Notes under the pieces: model-generated
Seen by the model: only the letters and a program-made list of their open reading frames with translations
Told to the model about the DNA's origin: nothing
The model's database searches: none
NCBI GenBank assembly: GCA_050747245.1
Contig: JBOGNO010000005.1
Coordinates: forward strand, 1-64,000
DNA length: 64,000 nucleotides
Source of the DNA: JBOGNO01 sp050747245
Lineage (GTDB): Bacteria > Acidobacteriota > Terriglobia > Acidiferrales > UBA7541
Reading direction: 5' to 3'
In this document: positions 27,245 through 34,900 of the stretch, piece after piece
How the letters are laid out: the number at the start of each line of letters is the position of its first letter
Position numbering within the stretch: position 1 is the stretch's first letter
Position numbers and translations under genes: made by a program

Positions 27245-29005
27245 TTGTCCACGCCGCTCGAAACTTGGGTCGATGAATCCGCCCGCCTCACCAAGCCCGC
27301 GAAAACTCTCGTTTGCGACGGCTCCGATGCCGAAGCCTCCCGCCTCACTGAAGAAATGCTGCGCGACGGGTCGTTCATCGCGCTCGCTCAAAATTCTTAT
27401 CCGAACTGTTTTCTCCACCGTAGCAATCCCAACGACGTCGCGCGCACCGAAGGTGTCACCTTCATTTGCACGCGCGAAAAATCGGATGCCGGCCCTACCA
27501 ACAACTGGATGTCTCCCGCCGAAGCCAGGGAAAAAGTCCGCCCGATCTTCGACGGCGCCATGCGCGGCCGCACCATGTACGTTGTGCCGTACATTCTCGG
27601 TCCCGCCGCATCGCCCTACGCCAAAGTCGGCGTCGAAATTACCGACAGCCCTTACGTCGTTCTGAGCATGCGCATCATGTCGCGCATGGGACGTGCCGCG
27701 CTCGAACGCCTCGGCAGCTCCGCCGATTTTGTTCCTGGACTCCATTCCCTCGCCGATCTCGATCCCTCCCGCCGCTTCATTCTGCATTTCCCCGAAGAAA
27801 AACTTATCTGGAGCGTCGGCTCGGGCTATGGCGGCAACGCCCTGCTGGGGAAAAAATGCTTCGCGCTGCGCATCGCCAGTTGGATGGCCCGCGAACAGGG
27901 CTGGATGGCGGAGCACATGCTCATCCTCGGCCTCGAAGCGCCCTCCGGCAAAGTCACCTACATGGCCGCCGCGTTCCCGAGTGCCTGCGGCAAGACCAAC
28001 ATGGCCATGATGGTTTCAGCCCTCCGCGACGAGGGCTATCGCGTCTGGACCGTCGGCGACGACATCTCCTGGATGCACGTCGCTTCCGACGGCTATCTTC
28101 ACGCCATCAATCCCGAAGCGGGCTTTTTCGGCGTCGCTCCGGGCACCAACTCGCAAACCAATTCCAACGTCATGGACGCCCTGCGCAAAAATTCCATTTT
28201 CACCAACGTCGCGCTCACTCCGGGAAATACTCCGTGGTGGGAAGGCATGTCCGATCCGCCCGCAGGACTCATCAACTGGAAAGGCGAGCGGTGGTCTCCC
28301 GATCAAGGCCCGGCCGCGCATCCCAATTCGCGTTACACCGTTCCCGCGCGGCAAACGCCTTCCATCTCCGCACAATGGGAAGACCCCGCCGGCCTGCCCA
28401 TCTCCGCATTCATCTTCGGCGGACGCCGCGCGCGTCTCGCTCCGCTCGTATACGAAGCCCGCGATTGGCAGCACGGCGTGTACGTCGCGGCCACCATGGC
28501 TTCCGAAACCACGGCCGCGGCCACCGGCGCCGTCGGAGTCACCCGCCGCGACCCCATGGCCATGCTTCCCTTCTGCGGCTACAACATGGCCGATTATTTC
28601 CAGCACTGGCTCGACATGGGGAAGAAGATTCCGCATCCCCCGCGCATCTTTCACGTCAATTGGTTCCGCAAGGATGACAACGGAAAATTTCTCTGGCCGG
28701 GCTTCGGCGAAAACGTCCGCGTCTTGAAATGGATGCTCGAACGCATCGAAGGCATAGCTCAGGCCGCCGAGACGCCCATCGGCTTCGTCCCCACTCCGCA
28801 ATCGCTCACTCTCGAAGGGTTGAATATCTCTCGCGAAGCGCTCTCCGAACTCCTCCGCGTCGAGCCGCGCGCTTGGCTTGAGGAAACCGAAGCCACCGGC
28901 AAATTCTTCGAAAAATTTGGCGATCGCCTCCCCGCCGAAATCCGCAGTGAACACAAAAAACTCATCGAACGCCTCCAGCACGTCGCCTCCGCCGCCCCCA
29001 AATAA
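27245..29005 (+). CDS. pckG: phosphoenolpyruvate carboxykinase (GTP)
   Basis: Starting with TTG at 27245, just after GGAGG, gives 586 residues; there is no suitable ATG near, and a longer frame runs upstream to 27095. The GTP-type signature is clear: the P-loop with active-site Cys in 'FPSACGKTNMAMM' (about residue 243), 'GDDISWMHV', 'GVAPGTN', and 'FGGRRA'. It converts oxaloacetate to PEP, the first committed step of gluconeogenesis, in the cytosol. This fits a genome region that also codes for fatty-acid oxidation. Confidence 0.95.
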   Translation: MSTPLETWVDESARLTKPAKTLVCDGSDAEASRLTEEMLRDGSFIALAQNSYPNCFLHRSNPNDVARTEGVTFICTREKSDAGPTNNWMSPAEAREKVRPIFDGAMRGRTMYVVPYILGPAASPYAKVGVEITDSPYVVLSMRIMSRMGRAALERLGSSADFVPGLHSLADLDPSRRFILHFPEEKLIWSVGSGYGGNALLGKKCFALRIASWMAREQGWMAEHMLILGLEAPSGKVTYMAAAFPSACGKTNMAMMVSALRDEGYRVWTVGDDISWMHVASDGYLHAINPEAGFFGVAPGTNSQTNSNVMDALRKNSIFTNVALTPGNTPWWEGMSDPPAGLINWKGERWSPDQGPAAHPNSRYTVPARQTPSISAQWEDPAGLPISAFIFGGRRARLAPLVYEARDWQHGVYVAATMASETTAAATGAVGVTRRDPMAMLPFCGYNMADYFQHWLDMGKKIPHPPRIFHVNWFRKDDNGKFLWPGFGENVRVLKWMLERIEGIAQAAETPIGFVPTPQSLTLEGLNISREALSELLRVEPRAWLEETEATGKFFEKFGDRLPAEIRSEHKKLIERLQHVASAAPK

Positions 29006-29374
29006 TTTCCTTCGTTTTGCTCCAACAAATCCAATGTTCGAATCAAGCCGTCAGTGTCGTTCCGGCTGGTTCAACGGGGCAATTCCGATCGCCTCCCTTC
29101 GATTCAGGTAAAATTTATATGGTGACCCCGAATCCTTCGGACTAAAACTACCCTGTCTCTGGCCTTTCATTTTAATTTCGTCCCAGATTTTTCAATGCTT
29201 TACGCTGCGAAGTAATTTGGCATCTCACATGCCCTTTAGTGTCTGGTTGTCGGCCCTGAGGTTAGGCCGGATCGCACGCCACTAAATTGAAACCCCCTCG
29301 GGCGGCGAGCGGCCTCGTTCCCTAAGTAATTAAATCTTTGGCAGAAGACTGCCTTGAAAAAAGGAGAAGGATAG
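29006..29374 (+). other. long non-coding leader before the BNR gene
   Basis: No coding frame is supported here. AT-rich stretches (for example TAAAATTTATAT at 29110-29121) could hold a promoter. Two pairs of self-complementary segments lie near 29252-29272 and 29340-29354 (GGCAG-AAGA-CTGCC) just before the AAAGGAG ribosome site. An RNA regulatory element is possible but I match it to no known riboswitch. Confidence 0.3.
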
Positions 29375-31159
29375 ATGTGTAAGAACGCGATCCTCATAGT
29401 GCTCGGCATCATCGCACTAACGGCTTCAGTCCTGGCAGCGACATTTAGCGGTACGCTCAGCACCTCCACCACTACCTTGACATGGACCGGCACGCAAACG
29501 GGCGTCATCGGTCAGACTCAGACCGGCACGGGCGTTGCCAATCCGCCGTGCGACTCGACTATTTGCGACCTCTACAATCTGACTGTAAATGTGCCGGCAA
29601 CTTACTACTCGAACCATCCCAACTACGCCATACACGTGAAGGCCACGTGGTCTTCCAATCTCGACGAGCTCGATATTTACGTCTACGACGCGAGCAACAA
29701 TTTGGTCGGCATGGCCACGCAAAGCGGCACGAATTACAACGACGCCGACCTCGGCCAGCTACCCGCGGGCGCCTACCAGATTCAAATTGTGCCGGTCACG
29801 GCCGCCAACACCGCATACACGGCGACGATCACTTTGGCTGCGGAGCCTAGCGTGCACACCGGCAGAGCGCGCTACAAGATCGGCAATGCTACCTTCACCG
29901 CTCAGATGCTGACGCGGCCTCCGAGCGTCTACAACACCACTCCCGCAGGCGGCCTGTTCTTTGAGCAGGATGCCGAACCGCGCGTCGTGCATGACCCGCT
30001 CGGCAATATCTACGTCGCTGCCATTCAAGCGATCCCGGCGGGAACGGACATGTGGAAGTCCCTGGACGGCGGCAACACATTCACCTTCATTGGTGAACCC
30101 GATGGCGCGCAGGCTGCCGGATCCGGTCTAGGTCTGGTCGGCGTGGGCGCGGGCGGCGGTGACGAAGATGAGCTGGCTCTCCCCAATGGCCGCGTGGACA
30201 TGACTTCCCTTTGGCTGGGCGGCAATTCCACCTGCACTTCTAGCAATGGTGGCGCCTACTGGCTCTGCGATCCCGAGGGCTCCACTTTGCCTGCCGATGA
30301 TCGCCAGTGGCTCGCCAATTTCGGATCGAACATTGTTTACATCACCACCAAACAACTCGGCGCCGATCTTAACGGCACCGTTTCTCTCTATTGCGCCAAG
30401 TCCACCGACGGCGGCATCACCTACCCCTACGTTTCCCAGATGACCACGCCCGAGCTGGGCATTCAGCCCGGCGATCAGGGCAATCTCGTGGTGGACGCCA
30501 ACAATGGCAACGTGTACAACGCGTTTTTTGGCGCAATTCCAAATCAGTTGTACCTTGCCAAGTCAGTTGACTCCGGCCAGACCTGGATTCTCAAGCTGGT
30601 TTACCAGGCCCCCGCTAACGTTTCCCTGGCGCACGTCTTTCCGTCCATCGCCGTGGATCCCGCAGGTAATCTGTACATCGCCTTCAGTGATGGTGTCGGC
30701 AGTTTCCTCACCTCCTCGACCGATGGCGGCGAAGACTGGTCCACGCCAGTGCGCGTCAATGCCGGTGCCAATGCCAAAACTTCCGTGGAGCCTTGGGTCG
30801 TCACCGGTGACCCTGGAAAAGTGAACGTCTTTTTCTACGGCACCTCAGATCCCAACTTTAATTCCACTTCTGCGCAGTGGCGGATCTACATGGCCCAGAG
30901 CCGCAATGCTCTGGCTTCCGTTCCGGTCTTTGCCATCACCGCCGCAACGCCAGTCATGCACAAGGGAGCCATCTGCAATAGCGGTACGGCATGCGCCAAC
31001 GGTACTCGCAACCTCCTTGAGTACTTCTATCCGGATACTTATCCGGATGGCAACGCCCTGGCCGCATATCCCGATGATTTGCACGTGGACCCTGCAACCA
31101 CGCTCACAAACACATGGTTCCTCAAGCAGACCGGTGGTTCGAAAATCATCGGCCACTAA
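29375..31159 (+). CDS. secreted Asp-box (BNR/sialidase-like) repeat protein
   Basis: A 594-residue protein with a signal peptide (about residues 1-22) and a strong AAAGGAG site. A beta domain (about 30-155), rich in Thr and Ser and like bacterial pre-peptidase C-terminal folds ('DELDIYVYDASNNLVG'), is followed by a beta-propeller region with four Asp-boxes: 'KSLDGGNTF', 'KSTDGGITY', 'KSVDSGQTW' and 'SSTDGGEDW'. These boxes occur in sialidases and other secreted propellers. Sialidase catalytic Arg triads are not apparent, so a binding or scaffold role is as likely as an enzyme. Confidence 0.82.
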   Translation: MCKNAILIVLGIIALTASVLAATFSGTLSTSTTTLTWTGTQTGVIGQTQTGTGVANPPCDSTICDLYNLTVNVPATYYSNHPNYAIHVKATWSSNLDELDIYVYDASNNLVGMATQSGTNYNDADLGQLPAGAYQIQIVPVTAANTAYTATITLAAEPSVHTGRARYKIGNATFTAQMLTRPPSVYNTTPAGGLFFEQDAEPRVVHDPLGNIYVAAIQAIPAGTDMWKSLDGGNTFTFIGEPDGAQAAGSGLGLVGVGAGGGDEDELALPNGRVDMTSLWLGGNSTCTSSNGGAYWLCDPEGSTLPADDRQWLANFGSNIVYITTKQLGADLNGTVSLYCAKSTDGGITYPYVSQMTTPELGIQPGDQGNLVVDANNGNVYNAFFGAIPNQLYLAKSVDSGQTWILKLVYQAPANVSLAHVFPSIAVDPAGNLYIAFSDGVGSFLTSSTDGGEDWSTPVRVNAGANAKTSVEPWVVTGDPGKVNVFFYGTSDPNFNSTSAQWRIYMAQSRNALASVPVFAITAATPVMHKGAICNSGTACANGTRNLLEYFYPDTYPDGNALAAYPDDLHVDPATTLTNTWFLKQTGGSKIIGH

Positions 31160-31711
31160 ACTCACCCCTCACCACTCCTCAGCGCCCGGAGACGGCGGCC
31201 TCACCTCCCGCCGTCTCCTCCTCTCTTACCCCGCCTCCCGCCCCAAGTAATTTCAGCGCATTTGCCTCTGTAGCGGCCGCCTGGAATTTACCCCGATGTT
31301 CGTCATCGGGGCGCTTTTTGTGTCTCCGGTTTCGGGAGTCCGATGGACTCCCCCCGAGTCCCGTCATCGGACCCGATGACCTTTGTCGGGAAGGCGGGCA
31401 GCTTTGAACGGCGCGTGTTCGCCCACCAAACACGCGTCATCTCCGTATCTCAAATGCGTCTGAACGAGCCCTTCCTCAATGACGCTCGACGCGCGCTTTC
31501 TTCGTCCCGATGCCTTTAATCGGGAGGCGTGCCGTTCTGTTTCACAACTCCGGAACTACCACACGAATCCCGACAAGCCGGACGGGATCGAGGCGCACGT
31601 GCGCCGCAAAACAACCGGCTGACCGCCCTTCCGAACAACGCCAAACCGTGCTGTTCCATTCCGATCTCTGCCAATCTCCCAAGCGCGGCCACATTTGGCC
31701 ATCTAATGGCC
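31160..31711. other. non-coding region with CCGAT hairpins at left border of accessory island
   Basis: No convincing gene; only overlapping short frames. Besides the terminator at 31291-31319, palindromes with the same core occur at 31363-31380 (GTCATCG/CGATGAC), 31374-31391 (CCCGA/TCGGG) and 31508-31523 (CCCGAT/ATCGGG). The last is followed by GGCGTGCC and TCTGTTT, as also seen near 45327-45340. These look like small REP-type intergenic repeats. Confidence 0.45.
31291..31319 (+). terminator. rho-independent terminator after BNR gene
   Basis: A perfect 8-base stem CCCCGATG/CATCGGGG with a five-base loop is followed by CGCTTTTTG. It lies 132 bases after the stop of the secreted Asp-box protein. 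Confidence 0.75.
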
Positions 31712-31740
31712 TTGACATGTAGAACCATTATTGCTATCAT
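31712..31740 (+). promoter_or_regulatory. strong sigma70 promoter of the small-HTH island
   Basis: TTGACA (31712-31717), exactly 17 bases, TATCAT (31735-31740). It reads into the small HTH gene at 31850 with a leader of about 100 bases. Confidence 0.7.
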
Positions 31741-31745
31741 GTAAG

Positions 31746-31787
31746 TGCATTAAGAACTCTGAGCTACACAGAACTCTTGCTAATGCA
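31746..31787 (+). promoter_or_regulatory. candidate operator in leader of the island
   Basis: TGCATTA (31746-31752) and its complement TAATGCA (31781-31787) enclose two direct copies of AGAACTCT (31753-31760 and 31770-31777). The site begins right at the predicted transcription start, a position suited to repression by one of the small HTH proteins. Confidence 0.45.
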
Positions 31788-31849
31788 TATCAAAACCATT
31801 AGCGAGGCGCCAGGCCCGAAGATGGGCAATTGGCACAGAAAGGAATGGA

Positions 31850-32110
31850 ATGGCACAGGAATTTCAAATTCGGCTGGACGCAAAGCTTGATCGGATGCTC
31901 TGCCTGCTCGGAGCGCTTGCAGTGAGGGGCCTTTCGCAGACTGAAAAGATCGAAACCCTGAGCAGGTTCGGATTCGCTCCTAAAGAGATTGCCAAAACGC
32001 TCGGCACCACACCGAATACAGTGCGGGTTGCACTAGTCGGCATCCGTCGAGCTGAAAAACAAGGGAGAAGAAGACCCGCTGCTAATAGGGAGGAGCAGGA
32101 TCATGAATAA
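31850..32110 (+). CDS. small sigma-region-4-like HTH protein A
   Basis: An 86-residue protein: an N-terminal helix pair ('IRLDAKLDRMLCLLGALAV') then a helix-turn-helix 'FAPKEIAKTLGTTPNTVRVALVGIRR' (about residues 41-66) like sigma region 4, and a basic tail. It has no sigma region 2, so it is not a sigma factor by itself. AAGGAATGGA precedes the ATG. It is first in a run of five or six closely spaced genes and overlaps the next by eight bases. The likely role is DNA binding, perhaps at the repeats in its own leader. Composition is AT-richer than the chromosome around it. Confidence 0.8.
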   Translation: MAQEFQIRLDAKLDRMLCLLGALAVRGLSQTEKIETLSRFGFAPKEIAKTLGTTPNTVRVALVGIRRAEKQGRRRPAANREEQDHE

Positions 32111-32294
32111 GGAAACAAGCATGGACTACGCCAAGATAGTGGATCTTTTGCGGGATCTGCTCATCACATCGCTCGGCGCTGCTGGAGTGAAACAAACGGA
32201 GATCCGCAAGATTCTTGGCTGCGACATGAACCGTGTGAACAGAATCGTTAAGCACATCGAACAGAAGCACAAACAAAACGATAAAAAGGAATAG
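32103..32294 (+). CDS. small HTH protein B
   Basis: A 63-residue protein overlapping the end of the preceding HTH gene, with GGAGGAGCAGG just upstream of its ATG. It has a helical N-terminus ('YAKIVDLLRDLLITSLGAAG') and an HTH-like 'VKQTEIRKILGCDMNRVNRIV' (about residues 29-49), then a Lys-rich tail. It shares shape but little sequence with the other two small HTH proteins of the island. A DNA-binding or accessory regulatory role is inferred. Confidence 0.7.
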   Translation: MNKETSMDYAKIVDLLRDLLITSLGAAGVKQTEIRKILGCDMNRVNRIVKHIEQKHKQNDKKE

Positions 32295-32326
32295 AAATAG
32301 GAGTTTCATACGAAACTCTTGAGTCT

Positions 32327-32464
32327 ATGATTCCTCTCATTGAAAACCCTTTTACCCCGAAAGATGTCAGGTCGGGAGATCGCCTGGACGTGAGCTCCAC
32401 GACGCTTCGCAGACACCGTGTGCGCATTACCAAGTTCAAGATCGGCCTGAAACGGACAAAATGA
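32327..32464 (+). CDS. possible 45-residue basic peptide
   Basis: An ATG at 32327 opens 45 codons ending at TGA 32462-32464, two bases before the next gene's ATG. The peptide is basic in its second half ('TTLRRHRVRITKFKIG'). A hairpin GAGTTTC/GAAACTC (32301-32318) stands just before it. No good ribosome site is seen. It may be a leader peptide or chance; it fills an otherwise gene-free 170-base gap in a compact operon. Confidence 0.3.
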   Translation: MIPLIENPFTPKDVRSGDRLDVSSTTLRRHRVRITKFKIGLKRTK

Positions 32465-32465
32465 C

Positions 32466-33170
32466 ATGCCGAAAAGGAAGCTCGACCCTGCGCTGCTCAA
32501 AAAGATGGCCGAAAGGACTAGGAAATCTGAGCAATATATCCGTGAACAAGTAAGCCGCCGTGCAAACCGTCACGTGGTGACATCCCTAGCTGCTCAAATC
32601 TTGTGGGCCAAAGAACTTGGACTGAGCATCACCTCTCCGCTCAATCGAGCGGATCCAACTGTCGTGGAAGAAGTTCGAACGAGGTCAATTGTGATGACAC
32701 CCTCGACAAGCCCTTCCCCGAAAATTGACACCCACGCACGCTCGCAGAGCAGGAAGCCCAACGTAGGAGCCGCAATTGCTCTTTTGCTCTCAGACTCAGA
32801 ACTGCGTGATCGCTGTAAGGACTTACTCCTTGCGAGGAAGCACTATGATCGCGTCGTAAGAGAAGGCACGACTATCCTTGATGACAGGCTAAAGAAAGTA
32901 ACAGGAATTTTCAACTTGAACCCGAGCGACCTTGTCGGCAAGGCGCTTGCTCCCGATCCAGCCAGAGCGGTCATTGTAGTCAGCCGCAAGAAAGATGAAC
33001 AAGAAGGATTCTTCTATATCTGCAAGGGGGTCATGCAAACTTTTCGCAATCCGGCCCACCACGCCCTGACCAACGCATTCACTCAAGCCGAAGCCCTGAA
33101 ATTCTGCGGCTTCATCGACACGATCCTAGCGGTGGTCGACAAAAGCGAAATTCATCCCGAACGTATCTAG
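32466..33170 (+). CDS. TIGR02391-like protein with HEPN-type motif
   Basis: A 234-residue protein. The first 60 residues are basic and helical; about 70-100 is a Ser/Pro-rich linker. The C-terminal half matches my memory of the TIGR02391 (Ymh) family: 'LRDRCKDLLLARKHYDRVVREG', 'LDDRLKKVTGI', 'LVGKAL', then 'GVMQTFRNPAHH'. The RNPAHH (R194, H198, H199) fits the RX4-6H motif of HEPN ribonucleases. Such domains act in abortive-infection and toxin systems, usually cutting RNA. Its neighbours (mini-HTH proteins and a nuclease-like protein) fit a defence module. Activity is inferred only. Confidence 0.75.
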   Translation: MPKRKLDPALLKKMAERTRKSEQYIREQVSRRANRHVVTSLAAQILWAKELGLSITSPLNRADPTVVEEVRTRSIVMTPSTSPSPKIDTHARSQSRKPNVGAAIALLLSDSELRDRCKDLLLARKHYDRVVREGTTILDDRLKKVTGIFNLNPSDLVGKALAPDPARAVIVVSRKKDEQEGFFYICKGVMQTFRNPAHHALTNAFTQAEALKFCGFIDTILAVVDKSEIHPERI

Positions 33171-33177
33171 GAGGCTT

Positions 33178-33366
33178 ATGGACGCGAAGCTGATGAAGGA
33201 ATTGCGGCAAATTCGAAATCTGTTGATCTTATTGGCACTCAAGTCGGATGCAACGACTGAGGAGGTTGGCAAGGTTACTGGTATTGGGGCCTCCAATATC
33301 AGTGCATTAGTTCCTCAGCGGCCCCGGAAAAAAACCAAGAAGGAGCGGCGAAGGAATAACCAATGA
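33178..33366 (+). CDS. small HTH protein C
   Basis: A 62-residue protein seven bases after the HEPN-like gene, with a strong AGGAGG site. An N-terminal helix pair ('MKELRQIRNLLILLALKS') leads into an HTH-like segment ('TTEEVGKVTGIGASNISALV') and a very basic tail (KKTKKERRRNN). It overlaps the start of the next gene (33363-33366), so the two products are likely made together. It resembles HTH protein A in plan and may be an antitoxin-like or DNA-targeting partner of the downstream protein. Confidence 0.7.
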   Translation: MDAKLMKELRQIRNLLILLALKSDATTEEVGKVTGIGASNISALVPQRPRKKTKKERRRNNQ

Positions 33367-34262
33367 GCTTGCAGGTCTCGGATAGCGCTTCCCATCGAAG
33401 GGACCAGATCGCGAACTTCGCCGAGATTCTCAAAAATGCTCCCTCGCGCCAGACAATATTTGAGGCCGTTTACTACGGCAAGAAAAGAACTAAGTCAGCA
33501 GGTGAAATTGCCACCGCAACTGGATTTTCGCAAAAAAGAGTCACCATGATCGCGAAACGGCTCTCTCGCGAACGATTGTTTGACCAGTCACGAGAACGAA
33601 TTGAGGAATCGAATCAAACGGTATATCGAAAGCTGGACTTCGTCGAATCAAATAAGCACAAGATTATGAGTTTGGCCCGCAGCAAGAAGCAACGGGAGGG
33701 CTACCACACTAAAACCAATCCTCGCGTAGGCGTCGTGACGTCAGTGAAGCTTCGCGTCCCGTTTCTTCCGCAAACGCGCTTCATTTCAATTGACGATGTC
33801 GATCAGTTCGCGAAGGCCAAGAAGATCCGAACAGTTCCAAATAAGCTCACGCCCGAGCGTCTGCCTGAGCGGACGGTAAAGTTCGGGATTTTGCGTCTGC
33901 TGAGGGAACTGAAGTTTCCAAAAGACTGGGGTGGCGAGACAAATGACATTTTCTCTGTCAAATTGAGAATTCACGGGCGTGCAAGACGTGCTGCATTCGC
34001 CTTAAAAGGACCATCAAAGAAGGGCACCCTATCTCCTGGGATGATGGGGAAAAATGGCGATCAGATTCAGCGTCTCTTCAATAGCCCGGCGGACGTATTT
34101 TTCGTCCAATATGAGGGTGAGATAGCACAAAGTGTAATTGAGCTGATGGAGGAGCTAGCCAAGGCAAGAGCTCTCCTCAGCGGAAAAGTACATTTTGGGG
34201 TCATCAACAGAGATGATACCTATCGACTTCGACTTGCTTTCCCCAAAGCCTTCCAGCCATAA
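33363..34262 (+). CDS. winged-HTH protein with restriction-endonuclease-like C-terminus
   Basis: A 299-residue protein. Residues about 25-85 form a winged helix ('SAGEIATATGFSQKRVTMIAKRLSRE'). The C-terminal 110 residues look like a PD-(D/E)XK core: D195 in 'NDIFSVKLRI', a strand 'AAFALKG' with K215, a helix 'NGDQIQRLF' and a strand 'DVFFVQYEG', then 'VHFGVINRDDTYRL'. The usual Glu before the Lys is Ala, so catalysis is uncertain. No known enzyme is matched with confidence. Overlap with the mini-HTH gene and the HEPN-like gene upstream suggest one functional unit, possibly defensive. Confidence 0.7.
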   Translation: MSLQVSDSASHRRDQIANFAEILKNAPSRQTIFEAVYYGKKRTKSAGEIATATGFSQKRVTMIAKRLSRERLFDQSRERIEESNQTVYRKLDFVESNKHKIMSLARSKKQREGYHTKTNPRVGVVTSVKLRVPFLPQTRFISIDDVDQFAKAKKIRTVPNKLTPERLPERTVKFGILRLLRELKFPKDWGGETNDIFSVKLRIHGRARRAAFALKGPSKKGTLSPGMMGKNGDQIQRLFNSPADVFFVQYEGEIAQSVIELMEELAKARALLSGKVHFGVINRDDTYRLRLAFPKAFQP

Positions 34263-34384
34263 GAGTCGCCACCCCTTACTTATTCGAGCCGATATAACTT
34301 TACTTCTCCGGTATTCCGTGGTATCCTTTGCTTTGGCTGGTCATCGTACCAGCCCCGAAAAAACGTAGCCTTTGAGCTGTGCGA

Positions 34385-34410
34385 AGGGCGGGGACGCCAT
34401 CCCCGCCTTT
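34385..34410 (+). terminator. terminator-like hairpin after the island operon
   Basis: GGCGGGGA/TCCCCGCC with a five-base loop, followed by TTTCGG. The T-run is short. It lies 124 bases after the last gene of the island. Confidence 0.5.
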
Positions 34411-34468
34411 CGGATTTCATGGGGGGATGAAAATCCTAATCGAGACACACCCAGAAACAAGATATGGG

Positions 34469-34513
34469 CTAACTTATTGAAAACAAAGGGAGGAGCCAAT
34501 TTCTAATCGAGAC
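34469..34513 (+). repeat. 45-bp repeat (copy A), inverted relative to 45373-45417
   Basis: It starts CTAACTTATTGAAAACAAAG and ends TTCTAATCGAGAC. The reverse complement of 45373-45417 carries the same start and end with a few changes and one or two small gaps. Confidence 0.6.
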
Positions 34514-34608
34514 ACAAAGCGCATTTGGGAATCTCGGTCAGCATGGCGAAACTGGGCCTGCAAGCCCCGGTCGCGGGTACCGGCGGGGGCCCCTAGTGGC
34601 CCACAAAT

Positions 34609-34851
34609 TCAGAGCACGGACTCGATTTCCGGGTCGAGCGAGACGTGGGTTTGCGGGAAGCCGTTGATGTCGTACCGCGTGCCTTCTGCGAGCGTGAAAT
34701 GAAAGAACCGGCTCAGATGGTAGTCCTCGTCAAACATGCTGAAGAGCCGCGCCGTTTCCTCGGCTGCGAGCCCGAACGCGCCCAGCGCCACGGGCTTGCC
34801 GAATCCCCCCGCAACCTGCCGGTATTTTTCCACCACCTCAGAGAGCTGCAT
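34609..34851 (-). CDS. small hypothetical protein
   Basis: An 80-residue protein with balanced composition ('VVEKYRQVAGGFGKPVALGA', 'DEDYHLSRFFHFTLAEGTRY'). It begins with ATG at 34851; a modest GGAA-type ribosome site precedes it. It lies downstream of, and in line with, the cysteine-pair protein gene, separated by two hairpins. No family is recognised. Regular codon use supports it being real. Confidence 0.55.
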   Translation of the reverse strand: MQLSEVVEKYRQVAGGFGKPVALGAFGLAAEETARLFSMFDEDYHLSRFFHFTLAEGTRYDINGFPQTHVSLDPEIESVL

Positions 34852-34900
34852 TTCCGTTCCCGCTTCCGCAGGTTGTTTGCAAAGTCGCGGCTCTCAGGGA

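Larger units (their letters stand above)
34263..34608. other. non-coding right border of the HTH/HEPN island
   Basis: No gene is seen. The interval holds a terminator-like hairpin (34385-34410), two copies of CTAATCGAGACACA (34436-34449 and 34504-34517) and the repeat described separately. After about 34525 the composition returns to that of the host chromosome. Confidence 0.5.

Noticed and set aside
31510..31744. Three overlapping 70-74-codon frames between the BNR gene and the island
   Set aside because: No ribosome sites; they cover a hairpin and the promoter; composition is not protein-like.
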